Positions 50,318 through 62,200 of a stretch of 64,000 bases of DNA are shown here, one piece after another. Source of the DNA: Dreissena polymorpha (lineage: Eukaryota > Mollusca > Bivalvia > Myida > Dreissenidae); assembly GCF_020536995.1 (NCBI RefSeq), contig NC_068355.1:127760472-127824471 (forward strand), read 5' to 3'. The translations under genes were made by a program, and so were the position numbers. The notes beneath the pieces were generated by a model, which was given only the letters and a program-made list of their open reading frames with translations, was not told the origin of the DNA and ran no database searches. Each line of letters opens with the position of its first letter. The stretch's first letter is position 1.

Positions 50318-53300
50318 TATTATTATTATTATTATTATTATTATCATTATTATTATCACGTTACTAAAAGCTTATAAATCGTAACCCAGCAAAGATTTAA
50401 GAATCTCATGTTCATGTGTCATTTGCCATGATTCCTTAAATTAACTTCCTCTTCCTCTTAGATATAATGTCATGCCGACCAATAGGGCTTTTGTTAATGA
50501 TCTTTTGACTACACATAACTTTAATACCCATAGTAATTATTTTGGTATAAAATTACAAACACGTTGTACAAACGGTTTATGCATATTGAATGACAGGCAA
50601 CAAAATGAACATGTGCCGTTCAAACTATTTGTAGAAATAAACCATTGTCGAGTGCATTTATTATGATATTTGTGCGTATAATTCGTATGGTATGAATCTG
50701 TTAATAAGTTACATAAAGTTGACTTATCCGAGTTGTCTGATCATTGTTCGACATATTTCGATATGAAATGAAATCAAATTATCATTGTGAAAATACTTAG
50801 CCAACGTATACAGTGTCGTGGCGTCCTTCCAAAAACGAACCGTTTTTGAATTTCGATGCTATGTGAATACTGTTAATTTACACTGGTATGTTTTGTGATT
50901 AATTCTGCGATAAGAGTGAGAGCAGGAAAGCTATCCAATAGTTAACGCCTCAAATGGTTTGCATTGACAATAGCGAGGCGCTGACTCAAACTTTGATCAT
51001 TTAACTAGTGTTTTTGGTGGGCTCCTTAAACAACTTGAACTCGTTCGTCTACACGCGTCACTGAAGGTTTGAACTTCCTTTGTTGGCCTATATTTGAATT
51101 AGGAGGATTTCGTTATCGTTGTCCCTCAACCCCCCTACCCCCCCCCCCCCCACACACACACACAAACCCCGGCCAGGCTGGTCAAGGGAATGATGATTAT
51201 GATGATGGTGAGTGTTTTGTTTGATAAACTTACTTCATCGTAGTATATTAGTTTACGGTAACAATGATATCCCTCGTGATCGTGCTTTTGGAGTTGCGTC
51301 ATTACTATTTTGCACTGACTCAAAGAATATAATTTTGAATAAATCAACTAAAAAAATGTCAGGTGAAAATGCTATCAATACGTGTATATTTTAATAATAG
51401 TCGTTATTTGGAAATACTATATATGATATAGCATCGTCATGATTGTTGAATTTTTTTTTTGCTTCCAAATGTTAATGTAAATAAATCAAAAGTATTAATT
51501 TAAAAAAGCGTACAGAAACTATATCTAAAGAAACTAATATTTGTATTTATGATATTTTTTATATAATTTAGCCAAAGTCCTTCATCTTGATTATATTTAA
51601 CATATAATGTTGATATGAAAAACTCTGTTCAATATGTACACGCTCATTTGAAGCTAATTGGAACTTAGTATCTATTTTAAATCAAGTGATCTTGGGCATA
51701 AAAACAAACCTGTCACAATGTGAAGCTTTGGCTGCTCCAATAGTTGTGTATGGCTATTAAATTTTGAGTGTATACTATTACGGATGTTAACAGATTACAT
51801 GGCTGATGTTTTCATTGACTAATTGGGGTTAACCTGCAAACGCCAAATCATGCTGTCTTAGGAACATAAGGTCGTTTGTCTATTTCAACTATGTGTAAAT
51901 CAAGAGAAAAAATGTGTGTTTTTTTTAAAGAAAAATATAAATTCACCAATGTATTATATATATTCCAATGTGTCCACTATGCCTATACTGAGTTTGGTCA
52001 AAGCGAACTTATAGAACCGTTGAGCATCTACATTTAAACAATGTGCGGCTACACTTTTGTTTAGCGAAATGAAGTATTTTCCTAGAATTAAATGTAACTT
52101 TTATGTAGGAAAGACATAAGTCATTCAGTCAATGCCTAAATTTCACTAGTTTTGTATGTTTAAAACTTATTCGCTAAACAAAATTATTTATTGGACATAA
52201 AACAAACAGTTTGAATAATTCAATCAATAAGCCCGATTGCGACAATCAAGTGAGTACATTCAACGGTATTGGTTGTTAGACACATTTATGCTGTTATTGT
52301 ATAATGAATATAATTCATTATTTTATACCTTATGATAAAATATGACATTTCTGTAGTAAAATAACAAAAGTGAAAATAAACAAATAGTTATTTTCACCGG
52401 TGAAAATAACAAATTTTCGGAACTACCTTTTCTATTGTTAGATTATCATATTAAGATTTACTTCAAGATTTATATATATTTTGTATGATCACGAGTGAAT
52501 TGAAAACGATATTCCATCGAGTCCAACACATTTTCTTTTTATTTTATTTTTGTTCACCGTTTATTAACATTGTAAAAGAGTTTCGCTTGTATAATGACGT
52601 CATTGTGTGTAGGAGGCACGCCACGGGAGAAAGGGTAACTTTTCAGCGAGAGGGAAACAGCTGTTAATTATTTTCTTGAAAAAGGAGCATACAAGAAACA
52701 GAAAATGTGTTCATGTCAGTGTAAGATCGTTTGTTATTTCACTCGTGATCATAGAAAAATAATATTTTCACGAGTGGCTAACGAAAGTACATACGATCTT
52801 AAGGACATATATAACTTACTTATTACATATTTACTGTATTGAAGTATACACAATTATTTTTTGCCCTTTTGGTATTCGATCACACTGCAAGCAACACATT
52901 TTCTTTAAACGTAAGTTGTAAGTACAATAAATTAATAAATATACATGAGAGTAGCTTGAAAGTCAACCGTGTGTGTATCTTACACCATACAAATGAAACT
53001 GCATACACATAAATCAGGAATTGTTTTTCATAAGTATGGTGAGAGTACGTCATTTGAATGCGTTATTAGAGCTAGATGATAGTTGTTTTAAATTCTTTAA
53101 TGGATATTTGCTAAACTCTTATAAAGAAAGTAACATTCGCTGATAGACCGAAGCTATTGATTAACACGATTCATTTTAAAGGTATTTTATCCAGAGATTG
53201 AAACCGAATAGTAGTGTATGCTTACAAGGACACTTACATATATATGTAAACCTGAGTTTCATAAATGGGTAAATTCAAGAATTGTAAGTAAACGGTGTAA

Positions 53301-56300
53301 GCATCGACTCTTGTACTGTATTCATTTATTCACATAAAATATATGTATTGTCAATTGAAATTGCAAAGTAAGAAAACAAGTTGAGCCACGTCCATTTATA
53401 AACATCAATTATGTAGAAGAACTTCTTTGTCCTCACATAATGCATCCTTATGCTCGGAAGGACCTACAAAACTTCAAAATACGCAATCTCGCAAACTTAA
53501 AATACGGTCATCTTAAATAAAGTGTTACCTACGTAATGTACGAAATTTCTTAGGCGTTTTCCAATTCAGATATTAACGAATGTGCATCGAACCCGTGTAA
53601 AAATGGCGCCACGTGCGAGGACAAAGAGGCCGGATACACGTGTGCTTGTGTGGCGGGCTTTACAGGCAACTCGTGTGAGACAGGTAAACTGATATGATTG
53701 AATGTTCCAGTGTGGTATGCATTACATACTATTTAGCACAAGAGAATACCGAATTATGGTCTTGTATACATATTTACCCCATAAGCAATGGTTTGCAAAC
53801 ATGATTTGGTTGAATGAAACAAAGAATAATTAATTATTTTAAATAGTTTACAAATCTGTGTTAAACGTTTTTACAAGAAAATCGAAGACGAATTTTGTCA
53901 AATTTCATATCTGTCAGCGTAAACGTAAATCGTAGCTCTCTCAATAATTATAACAAAAGTTCTCCATAGACTAATTTCTATCTAACACTACTTGCCCCAA
54001 TTAAGTTTCCCAAACTTAAAAAAAGTATAACTAAATGAAGTGGTTATTTTTTGCATACAAAGTACCTTGGCTGGTGGATGCAAGGATAAGATCAGTATAA
54101 ATCATACAAAAAATAAAAATGTGTCCGTAAGACACGGATGCCCAAAGATCGCTATTCTGTCTGACATCTATATTTCAGAAAGAATTAGCCAAAATATGGA
54201 GATTCACATGCCCACACGCTGGTCAATATGCTTGTAAGGTTTCAGCCCGTGTGTAAGTTTTGAGTTACGCGTCACGCAGATTAAAGCTGATAACTTCGCT
54301 AAGACGAAGCCATAATTACGATAATGTACAATATTCCCTAAGCAAAATACAAAGGTATTCAACTTCAATGGCTGGTTAACATTTTTGTGAAGTTCCAGCT
54401 CTTTTTCAGCAGCACATTTTTAAATACGGGCTAAACACTTTTATGAAAAAAAAACACACGCGAAAACAGCGGTTGTTTGAGTAAAAATCTGAATCCAAAA
54501 TAGAAAGCACAAGTTCACAAAATGGTTAATTTTATTTAAAACGTTTGAGTCATCTTGCAGCAATACTTTGTAAGTTACGCGTGCCAATAATTGAAAACTT
54601 GAAATGATTTGTTGAAATAGAGCCATAACTCCGGTATTATCGGAAATTTCCGAAACAAGGAGGAATGACTCGCGTTAAGTAAAACACCTGCGACTAATAT
54701 ACGAGGTGGCGCATGTTCACATGCTTGTTAACAAGTTATTAAGGTTTCAGCCCTCTTGCAGCACTTGTTGTAAGTTACATGCGACACAATTAAATACAAT
54801 TTGCTGAAACGGGGTGATAACCGAATTGAAAATATCCCAACCAAAATATAGAGTTTCGCAATTTCGCTTGTTGGTAACGCCTAACAAAACAAAGCGTACG
54901 GACGTAATAATAGACGGATGATACGAAGCGAATTTATATAACCACTACCACAATGTAGGGCATAAACACGTTATTTTATCTGAATCTTCCATAAATAAAA
55001 CATGTTCAGATTTTTTTTAAAACAGAGCTTTCTAAGTTCAAGATGAATTGTGCGATATCATGATAAAAAATGTGCCTTACGTTTGTCAAGACAAAGATTC
55101 ACAACGATTTGGATTTGATACGGTAGATTGAAAAAGAAATTAAGAAACTAGAAAAAAATGTTTTCCTTTGACAAGTACTATATGTAACAACAAAAACAAT
55201 GTATCCAACGCTTTTATGCAGTGCTTTCTTTATACATACAACATTATCACAATAATTATTTATTATGTCTTTCAGATGTCAATGAATGTTCATCTAATCC
55301 ATGTACAAACAGTGGCACATGCGTTGACCAAGTGAACCACTTTGTATGCGTCTGTGCGCCTGGTTACTCAGGAGCAACATGCAATTTAGGTAAAACAAAT
55401 GCATATTATTTTTTCTTTAAATCTGATATATTTATTACCAATATTTTACACGAAATGGTCCATTCATGCGAGTATTATGCTATTGTCATTACACTTTATT
55501 CAAGGACGCAAGCATTAGGGATTGCGTATGTTGTGCGTTGCATTAATGTCAAATTTACCACACCATAAATGGTTGACTATTAAGAAATCAACAACTCACT
55601 GATTTATGATGAACAATATAACATAAATATCTTATAGCAAGAAATTGCTCGGGTTAGGTTCTAGTCAAACCCGCGAACCGTTCAAACGAAATATTCGTCG
55701 AATAACTCAAATAACGTCGCTTACAGTGACTATTTACGCGAAAACAATTTATTGACACGAGTATTACATTTAGAACAAAATTAATTTCAATCAAATATCG
55801 TGTATGAAACGTAACTTTTGCCAACATATGCTGATTATTATTCACGTGCACATATAACACACAAATACAGCGCATATAGTAGATTGGTGGAATTAAGGTT
55901 CAGGATAAATCACTATTAAAAATGTTTTTCGCTCTACACCTCATATAAATAAAACATATTCGGAAAACAATTGAAAAGGAAAACAGAGGATTCCGCTCAA
56001 TAAGTTGAACGTGAATCGGTCAATAACATTATAAAAAATGTACACATAGTTTGTTAAGGCCAATATTCGGAATTTATACGGGAAGATCGAAAGAAGAGAG
56101 TTGGAAAACAAATGTTCTCCTGTCACGCTACACATACTTTGATTGGGTGAGGGAAAAGTTAACAGCCCGTGGCTTATGATATTGATTATTTTACATGGAT
56201 AAAAAGATTTGCCTTTGTAAAACATTTGTACGTTTCGTACGTTCGTGCATGTATTTATAATGTTTTATGCGTTTACAATAACACAAAGCTAACCATAACG

Positions 56301-59193
56301 ACGGTTCATATGATCATATTTACATTCACTCTAAATACTCTTAATTTTCTGTAGAAAAATAAACGAGTTCATTTTGCTTAACCCGAAAGCCGGCAAAACC
56401 GCCTTCGAATGCGGAGCTTCTAAAATCGGACCAATGGTTTCAAGACGCTGACGCGTAGTTATACAGTGCCCAGTACCGTGACCGCACTGCTTTTGTAAAT
56501 ATAGTTACAAACATGAATAAACATTATCCGTTTGTTTACTTTTGTTTCTTTGATGTTTCATTTAAAACAAAAGCAAAATTGAAAAATAAATAAATTTATA
56601 AACAACTACATTAAATAAAACCTTTAAATACATAAAAACCGCAACTTGTATAAATAAAAAAAGACATTTAAAATATGCATGTCATTTAAAAAACCGAATG
56701 TAAATCGTTTTTCTGCAGCAAGAGTCAAAATTTGCAGGCATAAGAATGGCGGAATTAAATGCAAACTACGGAAACTTCGATTTAAGATCGTTTTATGATT
56801 CTTTATCTGATTGATATAATGAATATTTGGCAACAATTGATCTTGGCGATTTGTTGATAAACTCGCTTGAAAATAACATTGTAAAATTTAAAGAAACCAG
56901 CCAATCAGAGACAGAGGTTCATGAACAGGACAATGAGTGTGTCAAAAATGAGACTGAATCTAATTATGAACCTCAGAAAAAAAGGTCGAGCAGAGGCGGA
57001 TATTGATAGCTTAGAGACAAAGCACCAGTCTACAGCTACTAAGAAAAACACACAATGGGGCATTAAGTTGTTTCAAGGTATGATATAACAAGTTTTAATA
57101 ATTTAAAATAAAAATCACACTTTATATACCTGAAACCGTCCGTTCAATATCAATCCGTTTCACAAAGGAGTTTGGTGATTATAATTATGCACCAGTATAA
57201 TTATCAAAATGTCTTCTCAATATTTTTACAAGAAGACAAGTCAACATCATACAAGTGTATACAGTACCTTTTAAAGTCCTTTTTTTATTACAGCTATTTA
57301 AATAAATATTTTACAGAATATTCATAAAAACGAGGTTTGTGATATAGGAACTCATCTTATAAGTTGTTTACAATTTATAAATTTGTTTCTGAAAATAAAA
57401 TACCGTTCTAAAGATAGCATCAATGTGCCCCTTTAATCTGACAGTTATTGGTTCAGTATCAGATAGAGCATTAAAAATACCCTTTAAGACCTGTCGGGAA
57501 TGCAACCAAAGTGTGTGTTTAAAAGAAATAATTTCCTAATTTTTATATAAAATAAATACTTATATTGTGTCCATTTTTCAGACTGGCATCAGGAGGTATA
57601 TGGCGGGAACTTAGATTTCGAGACAGTGGGGAAGGAAGATTTGTTTGAAAAACTGCGCAAGTTTTTTTGCGAGGCCACACCTAAACCCAACGAAAAAAGA
57701 GAGCAGTCACTGACAGAGCACCACAGGAATGAATACCACGGGAACATATTGGTCAATATCAAGAGCGCCATTAACAGGTATCTTAAGGATATCTGCAGAA
57801 ACAGTTTGTACGGAGCAACCGCACTCTTGATGGGTTTCTCAAAAGCAGGACAGAAGCTGGGCTGTCAAGGCCTACACAGCATAAAGAAATCCTGACAAAA
57901 GAAGACCTGGAGAAAACAGCAACCTATCTGCAGAAGTATGAAAACACTCCAGTTATACCATGAGAAGCAGCATGGTACGTGATCGCAGTGCATTTTGTTA
58001 CAAGGGGCATGTCATTTCACCATCAACTAAGGAAAATAGCCTTGACTTCAAATGGGATTCAGACTCAAGCAAACAGAAAAACCACCAAGGGGGTGAAGGG
58101 GGGGGGGGCAAGCTCAACGAATACCATGTCTGAAAAGCGAATCTATGCAACAGGTGAATGTTTGTGTCCAGTGAAGATTCTGAAATTATTTGTTGAAAAA
58201 CAAAGTTCTAATGCAACCATGCTCTTCAATCAATTTGACAACAACGCCGTTCTTCACACAGATTTATCAAATACATGTTTCACAGAGAAGCCATTAGCAA
58301 AACGGTCTTTTGAAAACTTTATGAAGAATATCAGCACCAGTGCCAAGCTCTCCCAACGTTACACTGGTCACTGCTTGCGAGCGACAGCGATCCAAGCCAT
58401 GAATGATGTTGGCTATGAAGCTCGTCACATCATGTTCATGAGTTCATACATTCGTGGCTGCAATAGTACACAGAAGAAGTCGATGAGCACCCTGTCAGCT
58501 CTAACAGAACCTACATGTAAATCAGCAAAACAGCTCTTCAAGTATCAATCAGCCACATCTTCGAGCGAGCAAACCGTGAGACCAGGCCTAGAAATGTAGA
58601 TACAGGACTTGCACAAATTGGATGAAATGTCTGCAAATTCTCAATTAGTGCAAAGCAATGAACACAAATATTTGCAGCATGGAACTCTTTAGGTTTAGGG
58701 GAGATTCATTGAGCAATTGCACTATTGACATTACAAAGCCACATTAGAATAAACACAATATGTTTTCTCTAGAATGTGTTGACTATTAGATCTAGCAGTT
58801 GAATATCAAAACAATTAGATCTAAGACAAATTTAAAGTTTAATAATTTAAGTTTTTGAACTTGACAGTTACTAGCAAGTTAAAAGTTGAATAAACTTGTT
58901 CCAATCAAGTTAAAGGTTGAATAAACTTGTTCAATTGTTTCAAAATTTAAAATGAGTTCCTTAAACTTGTTTGATGTGTTGAATAAAATACAACTGTAAT
59001 AAATTGCAGATGAAATAATTAACTACATTGGCTTGAGATACTTTTTATCAACGCTCCAATTGTCACCGACATTCACGAATACACAATGAATGATTGGATT
59101 ATGCTTTATTATGTAAAATATCAACATTAAAATACTTGAACAGAGATGTAAAAAATAGTTTATCCTAGTTTTACCCCTGGAAAAGTAAAATCC

Positions 59194-59288
<95 letters not shown>

Positions 59289-62200
59289 CCAGAACACACT
59301 CTCTTCCCACTCAACTTCTCAAGCTGATGTCAGGTGACCGCGACATTCTTGTCGCGTGTTTGCTGATCGACTGTTATTAAAAGTAAAAATGATGTATGAA
59401 ATCGTCGAATTCAATTTTATCTGTGTTACGAACTATTTATCTATAGACAGCTTGATATTATACGTTCAAAGAAACATATAAATAGTACAACTTAAGAACT
59501 GCTTTTCTTCGCACAGGAATAATGAATAACACAACCTTAAGGGGCGGGTAGTAGCTGTTCCCGAAACTAAGATTACAACAGGTGTTGCCTCCCTTAAAGC
59601 ATACAATTCTGAGTTTGCATACAGAAAACATTTATGCAACATTTTTATAGAGTGCTTTCTTTGTTCATGTACTACATTTATCGCAAATATTATTTTCAGA
59701 TGTCAATGAATGTACATCTAATCCTTGTACAAATGGAGGCACATGCGTCGACCAAGTGAACTACTTTATATGCGTCTGTGTTCCTGGATACTCAGGAGCA
59801 ACATGCAATTTAGGTAAAACAAATTTGTATTTTTTTAATTATCTGATATAGATATTACCAATATTTCATAGAAATGATCTATGCATGTGAGTGGTGTGCT
59901 TTTGTCATAACACTGTATTCAAGGACGCACGAATGTTGGGATTGCATTTGTTGTGTGTGGCGTCTATGTCAAATTTTCCAAACCTAAAACTGTTTTGACA
60001 TTTAATTCAACAACTTACTTATTTATAATGAACATTGAAATATTTATGTCTTGTAGCAAAACATCGCTTATGAATATAACATCGGGTAAGGTCTATTTTA
60101 CAGCCACGAACCGTTAAAAAAAGTATTCGTTGAATAACTTTAATTACAACGCTAACAGTGTAAAAGGACATTTTACGCAAAGACAAATGTATGGGCATGA
60201 TTATTAAAATTAGAAAACCAATTATTTCAATCAAATATCTTGTATGAAACATAATTTTTGCCAACATATACGGACGATTATTCACGTGAAAATATAGAAC
60301 ACAAATACAGCACATGTAGTAGTGCCTAAGGTTGGGGTCTTAAATGTTCAGTATATATCACTTTTGAAAATTAAAGTTTTCGCTTTACACCTTCCATAAA
60401 GAATAATATTTTTGAAATGATTTGAAAGGAAAAAGATAGGATTCAGCTCAATAACTTGAACGTGAATAGCTCTATAACATGATTGAACATGTATACATAG
60501 TTTGTTAAGGCCAAGATTCGGATTTAATACGGAAAGATCTAAAGCAGAGATCTGGAAAACAATATTTTTCTGTCAAATGTTATATGCAACAAAGAAAAAA
60601 AACACATCGATGCTGTGTGTGGTTTCCATTTTCAAGTGAAACTCAAGCATATTATTTTCAGATGTCAATGAATGTACATCTAATCCATGTACAAATGGAG
60701 GCACATGCGTTGACCAGGTGAACCGATTTGTATGCGTCTGTGCTTCTGGATACTCTGGAGAGACATGTGCTTCAGGTAAAACAAATTGTATATGATTCTC
60801 ATTACATAAAAATTGAAAATATCTCATATTAGTAAGTCACAATCATATCTTATTTAAGATTGAAGTCCATTGTTCTGGTATGTTTGGTATAACATTAAAA
60901 ACAAATGTAAGTTCATTATTTTAAATGTTCATTTTGTTTACCTTATTAATCCGCAAGATCTTAAAATGCCGGAACATAATATGGTTGTTTGAATGAAAAA
61001 CAACGGCTACTTGTTGGTGAGGGGTGATAATTCAATGTATGAAGGAAAATTTCGGTAATTACCGATTAATCACTACAAAGTAATTGTCATTTTACAAGTA
61101 CTTGCCAATATAAGCTTACTCATCATTTAGATATAAATTAAAAGCACATACAAATATAGTAAAAATATGTAATTGTAAGTGGTTAAAGTGGGTTTAGTCG
61201 GTGAGGGTTATTTCTTATCATCTTTTTAAAAGGTTTAGCATTGTTAACCGGAATTCACCATGGCACCGCGCGAAAATCGAAGTTATACATAAATTTACTT
61301 GTTTGCGACCTGTATAATAAAACAATAGTTCCCTCACAACCGATATCTGAGTTCCGTTACTAAATCCTATACAACAACCGTTTAACTTTTTAAATTAAAT
61401 TTTGTGATGATTATTCACAGGGCCAACCACATCGGTAACAACTCCCGCTCAAACATGAAGTACTACACCCACCACAATAAACAACATTACTCCAACAACA
61501 ATCAACACAATCGGCATCACTACTCCCACCGCCATCAACACCATCAACACCACTACATCCACCGCCATCAACACCACTACTCTCGCAATCATCAACACCA
61601 CATCTACCACCACGATTAACACCACTACTTCTACCGGCTCCAACACCACTATTTCCACCATCAACACCACAACTAACACCACCGTCAACACCATCAACAC
61701 CACAACACCCACCACCATCAACACCACTACTTCTACCGGCACTAACACAACTATTTCCACCACCATCAACACCACAATTACCACCACCATCAACATCATA
61801 TCTCCCACCACCATGAACACCACTACTCCCACTAGTTTCAATATCACTTATTACCCAACCATCAATACGACTTATCCCTACACCATAAACACCACTGCTT
61901 CAAACCGCTTGCACCAATAGTTTTACTTACTGATGCGCATCAAAACGAAGCGTTTGAATGGAGTAATAGACGGATGGAACAGTGCGAATCTATATAACCC
62001 CAGTCAAAATGTGGGGGAAAGAACACGCTTTATGCTCCACACCTTCCAAAAATAAAACATTTTCATAACAATTATGAAATAGGGCTTTCTGACGTGAGAA
62101 TGAATAGCGTGATATCATGGTGACGCATCTGTCTTAAGTTTGATGCGACACCGATTCGGATTTTATATGATATGCATGTAAAAACATGTATGCAACATTG

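Larger units (their letters stand above)
47265..50805 (+). repeat. Segmental duplication, copy B, split by an insertion
   Basis: The left piece is 47265-47350 (AAATACGCAATCGTCAATT); the right piece is 49455-50805 (TATAACACACTGGATTAG to GAAAATACTTAGCC). The DNA between, about 2.1 kb, is absent from copy A. It carries a Harbinger relic and a long hairpin at its right edge. Confidence 0.82.

Noticed and set aside
61449-61847. 132-codon Val/Met-rich minus-strand ORF
   Set aside because: Reverse shadow of the Thr-rich repeat; splice context supports the plus strand only.
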